Below are positions 27,559-36,372 of a stretch of 64,000 bases of DNA, in pieces. The stretch is from the NCBI RefSeq assembly GCF_022346605.1, contig NZ_JAKRNT010000014.1, positions 39,118-103,117 of the forward strand, in the 5' to 3' direction. Every line of letters starts with the position of its first letter. Positions within the stretch are counted from its first letter, which is position 1. The notes beneath the pieces were generated by a model, which did no database searches, had not been told where the DNA came from, and was given only the letters and a program-made list of their open reading frames with translations. The DNA comes from Sporosarcina sp. ACRSL (GTDB lineage Bacteria > Bacillota > Bacilli > Bacillales_A > Planococcaceae). A program made the translations under genes and the position numbers.

Positions 27559-29556
27559 CTACAATTGTCTACATTGAGGACACCAACTTCCTTGCTGAAT
27601 GTTTGAGTAGTTGGATGTCCATATATGACCTTCCGAACATTCCCATTGTAGTTCTGATTTATTATTTACATACTCAGTTGATAAACATTTCCCCTGCTTT
27701 TGCTGGGCGATTAACTGTGCATCTTTAATAGTTTTTTTACGATTTCCTTTACATGTGGGGCACCATTTCCCTTTCTGAATATTATTTGGTAAAGCATCCC
27801 ATTGATGACCGTGCTGACACTCAAATGCTAATCTTGTTTTTTGATTAATGTATGTTGAAGATAAACATTTTCCCCCTCTTTTATTTGCTATTTCTGTAAA
27901 GATATTTATTGTTAATCGTTTTTTTTTATTGCACGTTGGACACCATTTTCCCCTTAAGATATTCGAAGGGGTTGCCTTCCATTGATGCTCTTTATTGCAT
28001 TCCCATAGAAGGTGAGTATTGTTGTTAATATATTCATTTGATAAACACTTTCCACCTTGAGATGCAGCAAATTGCTTCATCTCTTCAACTGTTAGTTTGG
28101 CATTGCCTGCACACTGAGGACACCAACTGCCTTGGCTTAGAACTTCAAACGTTGTAGTCCATCGATGTTCCTCACGACATTTGAATTCATAGTAGTGCTT
28201 TCTATTACGATAAACAGTGGAAAGACATTGCCCACCCTTACTTTCTGCTATTTCTTTCATAAGACTGATTTTGGAATTAAGATTATGGATAGAGTTCAAG
28301 GAAACCTCTTTATTCTGAAAAGGAATACTATTCCTAGTTAACCAACTTTTAATAAAGTGGACTAGGGACTCATCTGACTCTTCCTCAACACTATAAGGGA
28401 TAATTAATAATTTTATTTCTTTTTGTTCACACTGACTTTCCTTATCACGATTTCGCTTTATAAGTTCATGATATCCCCTGATTGTTCTATGAAAGTAAGG
28501 AACGTATTGATAATGTTGAATTCCTCGGAATTCAAAACCAACCTTTAGCTTTTCATTATAACCATCGATTTCTAATCCCCGTTTTAGAACCTTCCTTGTT
28601 TTTTTAAACTCAAGTCCTAATAATTGTTCCAAGAGATACCTTGATTTTTGTTCACCATTTGAATCATTACAACTTGGGCACCAGGAACCTTTTGAGATAT
28701 TGCGGTAATTTGTTTCCCATTGATGTCCATCTTTACACACGAATTGAAGGAGGGTACCACTGTTAATATAATTAATAGAAAGGCATTTCCCACCTCTTTC
28801 AGCAGCCAACAGGTCCATATCAGAAATAGTTAATGTACTTTTTTTTGCGCAAACAGGGCACCAGCTTCCGCTTCTAATGGTTGCCGGAGTACTTTCCCAC
28901 ATATGACCTTCTTTACATTTCCACTTTAATTTGACATACTTCCCATTGTAGTTGTTAGATAAAAAATTCCCTCCTCTTGATTGTGCAAGATCTTCCATAT
29001 CTTCGATGATTACTTTTCTTTTTGCACATCTTGGACACCATTTTCCACTTTTAATATTGGATGCGGATGATTCCCACTCATGATCTTTTTCACAACGCCA
29101 TCGTAGTTTTTCACGGTTATTGACATACTCCTCGGAAAGGCAGACACCGTTTTTTCGTTCGGCCAACTCCTTCATATCCTCAATTGTCAGCTTTTTAACG
29201 CCTTTACATTCTGCACACCAAGTTCCATGTAGATAAATACTTTTAGGTATCGCTTGCCAAATGTGTCCTTTGGCACATTTCCAAGTTAGTTTGCTATGAG
29301 CATTTTGATAATGATGAGAAAGGCATTGCCCTCCTCTTTCTAGGGCGACTCTTTTCATATCTTCAATAGTATATGGGACCGTATGATTACAGGTAGGACA
29401 CCAATGTCCGTTGAAAATAGATGTCGGCTTTGTATACCAACGGTGCTTTTCTTTACATTCAAATTCTATTTTCTCATTTCTTCCGTTATATCCTTTGGAA
29501 ATAATGCTACCTTCATTTCTATTCACGATTTTTTGAAGAGATTCTAACTCATTCAT
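27559..29556 (-). CDS. Nine-repeat zinc-ribbon protein with embedded Vsr/REase-like nuclease domain
   Basis: 665 aa, AAGGAG before the ATG. Five treble-clef repeats of about 60 residues (each CxxxHxW...GxWCPxC preceded by GGxCLSxxYxN) occupy residues 1-300, a nuclease-fold domain about 300-405, then four more repeats to the end. The central domain has LEIDGYNEKLKVGFEFRG, i.e. spaced D and E of a PD-(D/E)XK/Vsr-type site, then LLIIPY. It likely binds nucleic acid through the ribbons and cuts it. Similar architectures occur in phages and islands; role in defence or selfish homing is inference. Confidence 0.78.
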   Translation of the reverse strand: MNELESLQKIVNRNEGSIISKGYNGRNEKIEFECKEKHRWYTKPTSIFNGHWCPTCNHTVPYTIEDMKRVALERGGQCLSHHYQNAHSKLTWKCAKGHIWQAIPKSIYLHGTWCAECKGVKKLTIEDMKELAERKNGVCLSEEYVNNREKLRWRCEKDHEWESSASNIKSGKWCPRCAKRKVIIEDMEDLAQSRGGNFLSNNYNGKYVKLKWKCKEGHMWESTPATIRSGSWCPVCAKKSTLTISDMDLLAAERGGKCLSINYINSGTLLQFVCKDGHQWETNYRNISKGSWCPSCNDSNGEQKSRYLLEQLLGLEFKKTRKVLKRGLEIDGYNEKLKVGFEFRGIQHYQYVPYFHRTIRGYHELIKRNRDKESQCEQKEIKLLIIPYSVEEESDESLVHFIKSWLTRNSIPFQNKEVSLNSIHNLNSKISLMKEIAESKGGQCLSTVYRNRKHYYEFKCREEHRWTTTFEVLSQGSWCPQCAGNAKLTVEEMKQFAASQGGKCLSNEYINNNTHLLWECNKEHQWKATPSNILRGKWCPTCNKKKRLTINIFTEIANKRGGKCLSSTYINQKTRLAFECQHGHQWDALPNNIQKGKWCPTCKGNRKKTIKDAQLIAQQKQGKCLSTEYVNNKSELQWECSEGHIWTSNYSNIQQGSWCPQCRQL

Positions 29557-29772
29557 CTATAGCTACTCCTTTAGCGGATGTTGTGTCACCCGTATCTCTT
29601 TAGGGCAATTTATAGACGAAAATTTATTGGAATATACAAACCGATATTGACTTTTACGGATTAATACAAAATCGAAGTGGGTGTGATAGAGGGAAACAAT
29701 CAGAAATGAAATTTAATGTCCTTGGTACACAATATCGCTTTCTAGACATAAAGTAGCACGCACCTCGCTTAT

Positions 29773-30087
29773 TAACGGGTTCGGTTGCTGTGGAGAAAAC
29801 AATAAAAAACACAGCATTTGGGGACACAATTCGCATATGAATTGGTGCCCCCAATTTTGTTGCTATGTAACGTTTAGATTATTTATATAGACAAACTGGA
29901 ACCGCTATAGCAAAGGGATTAACAAGAGCACATAAATTTATGTGCCTTTGCTAATTCACTTGTTAAAATACTTGCTGATTTGATGTTGGAAAGAAAAATT
30001 AGAAGGAAGATGAGAAATCTATGTTAAAATATAATGAATATTGTGAAATGATGTTCTTCAACTAACGGGGCAGTTTAGTTTAATAAG
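29773..30087 (+). repeat. 5' conserved segment, copy A
   Basis: 315 bp that align end to end with 40122-40435. It opens with the inverted terminal repeat, then a GGGGACAC.../...GTGCCCC hairpin (29820-29851), an 18-nt palindrome GCACATAAATTTATGTGC (29928-29945), a conserved AGAAGGAAGATGAGAAATCT block with tiny reading frames, and finally a type-B hairpin (30054-30087). The rest of the 29557-30369 gap holds no gene. Comparable by position to an integron attI/leader region. Confidence 0.75.
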
Positions 30088-30369
30088 CAGGTGTTGGTTT
30101 GACATAAAGTCACGATGTTTATAAAAAAATTGCGAAGCTTTATCCCCTTTGGATTCTATATCTAAAGGGGTGTTTCGTTGTAAAAGGACTTACTTTTAAA
30201 GTGGCGGAATATTTTAATATAAAATACAATGAATAATTTCCTCGAAACGTAGCAAAACAGTAAATAAGCAAATTATTTTACTTACTTTTAAATTGGACGT
30301 ATAATTACTTTGAATTAAAGATACTTTAATTCGAGATTTACTTAAACTAATACAGGGAAGGTGTAATAA

Positions 30370-31305
30370 ATGAAAGCATGGCAAGTAATAGGAGCTAAGA
30401 AGCCTCTCACATTAAATGAAGTCAATCCACCAACTGCTGGACCTGGTCAGGTCGTTATTAACGTTAAGGCTGCGGGGATTTGCCACACTGATGTCAGCTA
30501 CCTCGACGGAACTCTAACTCACTATGTTGGGGAACTGCCACGAACTCTCGGACATGAGATTGCGGGAACCATAGATAGTCTGGGCGAAGGAGTTACTGGT
30601 TTATCGGTAGGACAGCGGGTAGTAGCTGCGGCGGATGTGGACGGACCCGGTACCAAAATGCATGGCGGCTTTGCTTCACAGGTGCTGGTCCCTGCTGAAC
30701 TACTTGTACCATTACCTGATGAAGTGTCCTTTGAACAGGGAGCTACTGCCACTGACGCTGGAATGACTTCGATGCACGCATTAAATCTAGGTGAAGTCCG
30801 TAAAGGTACTAAGGTCGGAATCATAGGTGCTGGTGGTCTAGGATCTCTCGCAATTCAGTTCGCGCTGGGGATGGGTGCAGAGGTCTACGTGGCCGAAATT
30901 AATGAGAATATCCATGACAATATCCGTAAATATGGAAATGTCGAGGTTGCCACATCCATCACTGAATTCGCAGACAAAGACCTCGAGGTCATCGTTGACT
31001 ATGCAGGATTTGGCACCACGACCGCTGAAGCCATTGAGACTGTTGGTATGGGCGGGACAGTGATACAAGTTGGTCTAGCTCGTGAACAAGCGAACATCTC
31101 CGCACAGAGCGTGGTCTTAAAGAAATTGCGCTACCTGGGATCTCTCGGCGGAACTCCAGAAGATGTCGCAAACGTGATTAGCTTGATGGCTGAAGGCAAA
31201 GTAAAGTCTGACGTCAATACCCTTTCGTTCGATCAGATTGGAGATACGGTGGAAAAACTGGCTCGGGGAGAGACTACTGGAAGATCTGTCGCACTTATCG
31301 ATTGA
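30370..31305 (+). CDS. Zinc-type alcohol dehydrogenase, structural-zinc loop missing
   Basis: 311 aa MDR-family dehydrogenase. Catalytic zinc ligands C38, H62 and E63 (GICHTD, LGHE) and the NAD(P) motif GIIGAGGLGSLAIQFA are present, so oxidation of alcohols or reduction of aldehydes is plausible. The four-cysteine structural-zinc loop is absent: VGQRVVAA runs directly into HGGFASQVL, which accounts for the short length. GGAAGG precedes the ATG. It is higher in GC than its neighbours, hinting at a separate origin. First cargo gene of unit A. Confidence 0.82.
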   Translation: MKAWQVIGAKKPLTLNEVNPPTAGPGQVVINVKAAGICHTDVSYLDGTLTHYVGELPRTLGHEIAGTIDSLGEGVTGLSVGQRVVAAADVDGPGTKMHGGFASQVLVPAELLVPLPDEVSFEQGATATDAGMTSMHALNLGEVRKGTKVGIIGAGGLGSLAIQFALGMGAEVYVAEINENIHDNIRKYGNVEVATSITEFADKDLEVIVDYAGFGTTTAEAIETVGMGGTVIQVGLAREQANISAQSVVLKKLRYLGSLGGTPEDVANVISLMAEGKVKSDVNTLSFDQIGDTVEKLARGETTGRSVALID

Positions 31306-31387
31306 TGAGACACACCCAAGACTGAGCTATCTGTTCTAGTTCTATTAAACAACATTTTGGTTAGAACAGTAACCGAATATAAATATT

Positions 31388-31416
31388 ATGAGGAGAGCCT
31401 TTTGGTTCTCCTCATT
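31388..31416 (+). terminator. Terminator after the dehydrogenase gene
   Basis: ATGAGGAGA pairs with TCTCCTCAT, followed by TTTTT. Confidence 0.75.
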
Positions 31417-31491
31417 TTTAGTTCTTTTAACAGATAGTCTATCATCTAAAGGACTTTGAAGTTAAAGAGATAGAAATTATTGAGTAATTTC

Positions 31492-31608
31492 CTTGTTCAA
31501 CTAACGGGTGCTTTAGTTCAATAAGGACAGTAAAATATTACGCCAATAAAAACGCTCGATTTGAGCGTTTTTATTTGTTTTTATATAGTTATTTCACTGT
31601 TGAATCAG
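31492..31608 (+). repeat. Partial 3' conserved segment (internal copy)
   Basis: Begins with a hairpin (CTAACGGGTGCTTTAG core, 31492-31525) and continues with the hairpin AAAAACGCTC/GAGCGTTTTT (31548-31572) and the TTTCACTGTTGAA block. It matches 35782 and 49807 until about 31608, then diverges before the terminal repeat would be reached. It marks an old array end inside unit A. Confidence 0.75.
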
Positions 31609-31644
31609 GTTAGTTGCACTTTCCGGTTCAACTTCAACAACAAG

Positions 31645-31688
31645 AAAACGCCTGAAACCCATATACATCAAGGATTTCAGGCGTTTTG
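31645..31688. terminator. Long terminator-like hairpin
   Basis: AAAACGCCTGAAA pairs with TTTCAGGCGTTTT. With the neighbouring repeat it fills the 489-bp gap before the sigma factor gene; a promoter for that gene must lie after it. Confidence 0.75.
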
Positions 31689-31794
31689 TCGCATATCGCA
31701 TAGTCAGGTTAGTATAATTTTAGATTTATTTTTTGAAAAAACAAACTTTTGAGGTCTGAGAATCGTTTACTATGTAGTGAAAGGAGTTGAAGCT

Positions 31795-32313
31795 TTGAAA
31801 AGTGCTAAACAATTACAAGACTTAATGTTTCAATACACGGAGTTCCTAATACGGCTAGCTTATTATTACGTGAAGGATCTCCAAGCTGCAGAAGATATTG
31901 TACAGGAAGTATTCATTAAATTTTATAACAGCCGTTCTGATTACGAAGAACGTGGCGAATTAAAGGCCTATTTAACAAAAATGACTATTAATAAAAGTAA
32001 AGACTATTTAAAAAGCTGGACTTATCGAAGTGTCAAATTGCAAAACAAATTGTTCCACTCAGGATCCGTAAAGAGATCAGATGAATTAGTTCGAAAAGAT
32101 GAAGAAACAATAATAGGAGAAGCTATCCTTCGTTTACCATTAAAACAACGAGAAGCCCTCATATACTTTTATTTTCACAAAATGACAATCATTGCGATAG
32201 CAAATTTTTTAGCTATACCAGAAAGTACAGTAAAAACCCGATTACGACGTGGCAGGGAACTTTTGAGAGAGCAGCTGAAAGGAATTGAATGGGAGGTGCT
32301 ATTGAATGGATAA
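31795..32313 (+). CDS. ECF sigma factor
   Basis: 172 aa. Sigma region 2 (LIRLAYYYVKDLQAAEDIVQ) and region 4 (LPLKQREALIYFYFHKMTII, then PESTVKTRLRRGRELL) are both present, with no region 1 or 3, as in extracytoplasmic-function sigma factors (SigX/SigW-like). Start set at TTG 31795 after AAAGGAG; a GTG six codons upstream overlaps that ribosome site. It overlaps the next gene by 8 bp, which should encode its membrane anti-sigma factor. Confidence 0.9.
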   Translation: MKSAKQLQDLMFQYTEFLIRLAYYYVKDLQAAEDIVQEVFIKFYNSRSDYEERGELKAYLTKMTINKSKDYLKSWTYRSVKLQNKLFHSGSVKRSDELVRKDEETIIGEAILRLPLKQREALIYFYFHKMTIIAIANFLAIPESTVKTRLRRGRELLREQLKGIEWEVLLNG

Positions 32314-33892
32314 ATTTATTCCTACTGAAGTGAAAGATTTAACTGAAAGTAAGGAACGTGTTATACGAAACGTAGTGAACAAGATTGAAAATCCAAATCC
32401 AAAGCCAAAGCGTACATGGCAATATGCGATAATAACCGTTGTTGTAACAATGTGCGTAATGCTCTTTATTTTAAATGAAGTATTAACTAAAATTGAACCG
32501 TCTGTAGCCGATCAACCGTCTCCGACGGAGCTGCACATAGATTTATTAAAACCTATATTCTCCGAAGAACAAGGCTTATATTATCTTGATGGTGTAACGT
32601 TGGGTGACTCGCAATCAAAAGTAATTGAACGCTTAGGTGAGAACTATACAATCGAACAAGAGGATGAAATTGATGCTGACTTCATCATGGATTATGACGG
32701 TATGGCGAGATTCTATTTTAATGAAAATCAATTAGATTCCATTGTATATATGAATGTAGATAAAAATTATTACGACAAACTATTTAATGGCTACGATGGA
32801 TTTAAATATGTACATTCAAGGTATGTTGATCATGATAATCATTATTTCTACTCTAAGGAGTCTTCCCATGTATTACATGCCTCAAGGGGGGCTACCGACG
32901 GAAATCTTAACTTATCCCTATACTATCCCGACTCGAATCTCAAGGGAAATGCAGAGTTTCTATATATGACGGAACAGAATATTAATAATGAACAACAGTA
33001 TCCAATTGACTTGAATATAGATTTAGCCAAACCGACATTCTCTGAAGAGCAAGGTTATTTTTACTTTCATGGAGTAACGTTAGGTGACTCACCATCAAAA
33101 GTAATTGAACGATTAGGTGGAAATTATATAATAGGTCAAGCTGATGGAAGTGACTCTGATTTCCTCCTAAATTATGATGGGCTAGCGAGTTTCCTTTTTT
33201 ATAATGATAAATTAGACTCGATTGTATTAATGAAAGTAGATAAAGATTACTTTGCTCAGATTTATGAAAACTATGAAGGAATTAAATATAGTTCTGATGG
33301 CAATCGATATAGATATATTTTCTCTCAGGAGACTTATCAACTTATTAAAGGAGAAATCATCCCCGACGGTAGCCTTTATGTCTATTTGATGGTTCCTGAT
33401 GATAATCTGGACTTTTTTGAAAATATGGGATACCAAGAAACAGAACAATCCTCGACGCCAATAGAAGAAAAAAAGCCTGAATTCAAAGAGGTAGAAGGTT
33501 TATTTTATCTTCACGGAGTAACTTTAGGGGAACCTCAATCGGATGTAATTGAGCGATTGGGAGAAAATTATGCAATAATGGATGAAGAGGAAATGATGAG
33601 TTCGCCGGACTACGTATTTGAAGAAGATGGCAAGGTTCGATTGTATATTAGAAATGATAAGTTGTTTTCGGTGGCAATCGATAATGTAAATCAAGAATAT
33701 TTCAACCAGTTATTTGAAAGTTATGAAGGGATTAAATTTGGCTCTGGTCAGCATCGATTTATCTACTCTAAAGAAACGGATCACATAATTAAAGCAGAAA
33801 TCATCCCTGACGGCAGCCTTACATTAAGTCTTTTCTATCCTGGTCCAGATTTCAAAGAAATTAAAGATTCTCTCGACCTGATAAATGAATAA
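32306..33892 (+). CDS. Putative membrane anti-sigma factor with three repeat domains
   Basis: 528 aa. A short cytoplasmic N-terminus (about 38 residues, too short for a typical zinc anti-sigma domain), one membrane segment (about 39-58), then three extracytoplasmic repeats of ~140 residues starting near 85, 245 and 392. Each repeat begins GVTLGxxxSxVIERLGxNY and ends with a DGSL-x-LSLFYP-like strand. Translational overlap with the ECF sigma gene suggests it holds the sigma factor and senses something outside the cell. The repeat domain is reminiscent of DUF4309; not certain. Confidence 0.7.
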   Translation: MDKFIPTEVKDLTESKERVIRNVVNKIENPNPKPKRTWQYAIITVVVTMCVMLFILNEVLTKIEPSVADQPSPTELHIDLLKPIFSEEQGLYYLDGVTLGDSQSKVIERLGENYTIEQEDEIDADFIMDYDGMARFYFNENQLDSIVYMNVDKNYYDKLFNGYDGFKYVHSRYVDHDNHYFYSKESSHVLHASRGATDGNLNLSLYYPDSNLKGNAEFLYMTEQNINNEQQYPIDLNIDLAKPTFSEEQGYFYFHGVTLGDSPSKVIERLGGNYIIGQADGSDSDFLLNYDGLASFLFYNDKLDSIVLMKVDKDYFAQIYENYEGIKYSSDGNRYRYIFSQETYQLIKGEIIPDGSLYVYLMVPDDNLDFFENMGYQETEQSSTPIEEKKPEFKEVEGLFYLHGVTLGEPQSDVIERLGENYAIMDEEEMMSSPDYVFEEDGKVRLYIRNDKLFSVAIDNVNQEYFNQLFESYEGIKFGSGQHRFIYSKETDHIIKAEIIPDGSLTLSLFYPGPDFKEIKDSLDLINE

Positions 33893-34125
33893 AGGTATAT
33901 TCGACGAATGAAGTAGAGGTTTATAGGGAAGCCATCCTTACCAGGGGTCGCTTCCCTAATTGTCGATAAAGGGGCTGTTTTGTTAAGTACTTAAAGAATT
34001 AAGTGCCTAGTTAGCAACATACTTCTTATACAAGAGGAGAATTGTTATGGGCTCTCTATGAAACAGTTATTAGTTGAGTAAGATTTTCATAGCGTTCCTA
34101 TTTATAATAGAGAGAAGGAATAACT

Positions 34126-34662
34126 TTGCGAATAATTAAAAATACACTAATCATTTTACTGACAATAACGGTTTGTGTGTTAATCTACTATAATCTGAAT
34201 TACCAAAAACAACTAAAAGAAAATGCCCGTATGATCAATAAAACTTTAGAAGAGAATTCTAGCTTAGAGGAACAGCTAAATACAGCTTTTAACGATTTTC
34301 AATTGACCGAAGATGCAGCAAATGACTTCCCAATATATTCTTACGATGAATTACTACAAATAAATTACACAGGTACAAAAGAAGATGTAATCAAAGAGCT
34401 TATGGAGTATTCACATTTGATCCCTTATGAATCTATAGCGGATGGAATGGAGTTTATACAGGAGGAAGCACAAATACTTTCACATGAATGGGCATTTATG
34501 CCGTTTGGTGATGGAGTAACAGGCGGTTATCTCTTATTAAAGTTTAGAGTTGATGGAGATACTGGCCATTATCCAAGTCATATTGAAGTTATTGATTCAT
34601 ACCTGCATGGTGAAGGTTTTAAACAGAATGCTGTGCAGGTGTCAATGCCCCAGAACGAATGA
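34126..34662 (+). CDS. Membrane-anchored protein of unknown function
   Basis: 178 aa, TTG start after GAAGGA. One N-terminal membrane segment (IIKNTLIILLTITVCVLIYY), a short coiled-coil stretch (KENARMINKTLEENSSLEEQ), then a soluble domain likely outside the cell. No lipobox. I do not recognise the family. It precedes the first complete hairpin-pair repeat of unit A. Confidence 0.7.
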   Translation: MRIIKNTLIILLTITVCVLIYYNLNYQKQLKENARMINKTLEENSSLEEQLNTAFNDFQLTEDAANDFPIYSYDELLQINYTGTKEDVIKELMEYSHLIPYESIADGMEFIQEEAQILSHEWAFMPFGDGVTGGYLLLKFRVDGDTGHYPSHIEVIDSYLHGEGFKQNAVQVSMPQNE

Positions 34663-34663
34663 T

Positions 34664-34879
34664 ATGAGGTTTCACTTCCCAAGAAAGTGGCGAATCGTTC
34701 ATAAGAGCACAAAATATGAAGGTACAGGGGCAACAAAAACATTTACTTTTAAAGAATTCGATATTGATGAGGAATTGGATGTTGAAGCACTCAAAATAGA
34801 AATAGGTCAAATCTTTCAGGCTTGGGTTTGGGATAAACTTAATATTTCACTAACGTGTGCTTTAATTGAAGAACGTTGA
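34664..34879 (+). CDS. Possible small protein running into the hairpin repeat
   Basis: A 71-codon frame starting at an ATG two bases after the preceding stop; it may be translationally coupled but has no own ribosome site. Residues about 20-60 are acidic and aromatic. Its last nine codons are read through the first hairpin of the repeat (ending LTCALIEER). It may be the 3' remnant of a larger cassette gene whose original stop was lost. Unrecognised; doubtful as a functional gene. Confidence 0.35.
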   Translation: MRFHFPRKWRIVHKSTKYEGTGATKTFTFKEFDIDEELDVEALKIEIGQIFQAWVWDKLNISLTCALIEER

Positions 34880-34934
34880 GCTGCTTGAGGGCACTATTTC
34901 TTATTGAACAAACGCAGCAGGTTAGTTGAACAAG
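34845..34934 (+). repeat. Hairpin-pair cassette repeat 1
   Basis: Hairpin A (34845-34871, loop near CGTGTGC), the linker CGTTGAGCTGCTTGAGGGC, and hairpin B (34900-34934). This copy has accumulated changes in both stems. About 90 bp. Confidence 0.8.
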
Positions 34935-34973
34935 GGAAATCTAAAACGCTTGGAGATATAGGGGGGCGAAAGA

Positions 34974-35252
34974 ATGAAAAGGACTGTAATTGGCGGTTTT
35001 ATAATGATAGGGGGATTATTTACTACACTAACTATAATTCTGATGGCAATGATGTATATGCCCAGCATGACTAGTTGGACTGGTTCACAGTTGTGGTATG
35101 CGATTTTTGGGGAAAAGCAATACCATGGGTTTGGGCATGAAGCTGTTCAAAGTTTATTCCTAGGTTTCCCATTTGTTGTAGGATTGTTGTTAACGATTTT
35201 GGGGCTAGTAATACTAGCAATGGAGTATTTCGACAAGTCCTTTTTAAAGTGA
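34974..35252 (+). CDS. Small two-segment membrane protein
   Basis: 92 aa with two membrane segments (about 5-25 and 60-83) and an aromatic extracellular loop (SWTGSQLWYAIFGEKQYHGF). GGGGG precedes the ATG. Unrecognised. It forms a clear cassette: 40 bp after hairpin B of one repeat and 4 bp before hairpin A of the next. Confidence 0.7.
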   Translation: MKRTVIGGFIMIGGLFTTLTIILMAMMYMPSMTSWTGSQLWYAIFGEKQYHGFGHEAVQSLFLGFPFVVGLLLTILGLVILAMEYFDKSFLK

Positions 35253-35255
35253 GTT

Positions 35256-35345
35256 TTTCACTAAAGGGTGCTTTACTTGAAGATCGTTGAGTTTTGACCG
35301 CACCTTTGTCTTATTCAACTAACGGGGCAGTTTAGCTCAAGAAAA
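35256..35345 (+). repeat. Hairpin-pair cassette repeat 2
   Basis: Hairpin A at 35256-35282, linker AGATCGTTGAG..., hairpin B at 35310-35345. About 90 bp, between two single-gene cassettes. Confidence 0.85.
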
Positions 35346-35383
35346 GCATCTATCTAGATAAAATAATTGAAAAGAGGATATCA

Positions 35384-35725
35384 ATGGATCCTATCCTTGA
35401 GTTTACTAAAGCTAGTGAGTTTAGTGCAGATATAGTAACTCTACACTATTTAATGGGAACTATTTTAATCGTGAGGGTAATCTTATATGGACTCCTGAAA
35501 GACAAGAAAGAAATAAATGAGATAGTTGTCGTAGTCAATGACCTGCTATTATTAATAGTTTTTTGCTACTTTTCGATTAAACAGCGAGAATATATATTGG
35601 ACAATTTTGGTTACAAATTGCTTTTTGTTTGGTTGCTTTTGCTAGTGCTGCTTGTACTTAATGTCAAAGATATTTATTCGCTTATCAAATCTAAAAGTGC
35701 AAATAAAGAAAAGCAGGGACTATAA
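35384..35725 (+). CDS. Small membrane protein, unrecognised
   Basis: 113 aa with three predicted membrane segments (about 23-40, 47-68 and 85-102) and a lysine-rich C-terminus. ATTGAAAAGAGG precedes the ATG. No known motif. Last cassette of unit A: the repeat before it ends 38 bp upstream, and the 3' conserved segment begins 56 bp downstream. Confidence 0.7.
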   Translation: MDPILEFTKASEFSADIVTLHYLMGTILIVRVILYGLLKDKKEINEIVVVVNDLLLLIVFCYFSIKQREYILDNFGYKLLFVWLLLLVLLVLNVKDIYSLIKSKSANKEKQGL

Positions 35726-35781
35726 TGTTTATGATTTTACGGGTCAAGAAAACTTGACGCTTGGAGAAAAGACAATTAGTT

Positions 35782-35960
35782 CTTGAACTAACGGGTGCTT
35801 TAGTTCAATAAGGATAGTAGAATATTACGCTAAAAAGCGCTCAGATTTCTGAGCGCTTTTACTTGTTTTTATATGACTGTTTCACTGTTGAAAAATATGC
35901 TGATTAACCTGTTATTTACGTTGTTAATTGCAATTTTCTCCCCATCAACCTAACCCGTTA
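35782..35960 (+). repeat. 3' conserved segment, copy A
   Basis: 179 bp, the same length as the copy at 49807-49985. It opens with a hairpin of perfect 9-bp stem (TTGAACTAA/TTAGTTCAA), contains the terminator-like AAAAGCGCTCAG/CTGAGCGCTTTT (35833-35860) and the TTTCACTGTTGAA block, and closes with the inverted terminal repeat (35936-35960). Confidence 0.82.
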
Positions 35961-36045
35961 CTTAATTGGATAGGGCTTTTTTGTTTGCTTATAAAGAAGG
36001 ACTTACATACCTTCTTGTCGAACTAGGTCGATAGGGGGGGATATT

Positions 36046-36372
36046 ATGTGGAATGTAGAAATGAGCAATGTACATTGTTTGCTATGTAATGTCCAATTTA
36101 GCAAAGCGGACGTAGAAGTCTTGGAAGAGGGAGAACTGCCAATTTGCGATGATTGTGTCGGCACGCTGGTTGAAGTTGAGGTAAAGTATGACGGCAGTGA
36201 GGATCTTCTAGAATTTCTAAAGGCCGAAGTGAAAGGCCGAAGATGTATGAACTGCTTAAAGCCTGCGCTTGAATTGGAGCGAATTCGGTTTCACAAACCC
36301 GTATTTGGGTTTGTTCATTGTGACGAATGCAAGAAAGACAGTATGGTAAATATACATATTGAGTTTGTTTGA
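36046..36372 (+). CDS. Small protein with four CxxC zinc motifs
   Basis: 108 aa. Four CxxC pairs (HCLLCN, ICDDC, RCMNCLK, HCDECKK) can form two zinc knuckles, the first pair in residues 10-39 and the second in 75-95. No catalytic motif is seen. It could bind nucleic acid or a protein partner; I do not recognise the family. It lies between units A and B, where no cassette repeats occur. The 284 bp after it hold nothing I recognise. Confidence 0.65.
   Translation: MWNVEMSNVHCLLCNVQFSKADVEVLEEGELPICDDCVGTLVEVEVKYDGSEDLLEFLKAEVKGRRCMNCLKPALELERIRFHKPVFGFVHCDECKKDSMVNIHIEFV

Larger units (their letters stand above)
29773..35960 (+). mobile_element. Cassette-array unit A (6.2 kb, inverted terminal repeats)
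   Basis: Starts with TAACGGGTTCGGTTG... (29773-29797) and ends with its inverted copy (35936-35960). Both 25-bp ends match the ends of unit B. It contains the 5' conserved segment (29773-30087), cargo on the + strand only, hairpin-pair repeats, and the 3' conserved segment (35782-35960). No transposase is inside. No clear target duplication was seen. Confidence 0.7.

Noticed and set aside
27559..29556. Repeats as a recombination-prone DNA array
   Set aside because: The repetition is at protein level (zinc ribbons); the DNA of the repeats is too divergent to be a DNA tandem array.
29773..35960. Classical transposon
   Set aside because: Terminal inverted repeats are present, but no transposase or clear target-site duplication was found in either unit.
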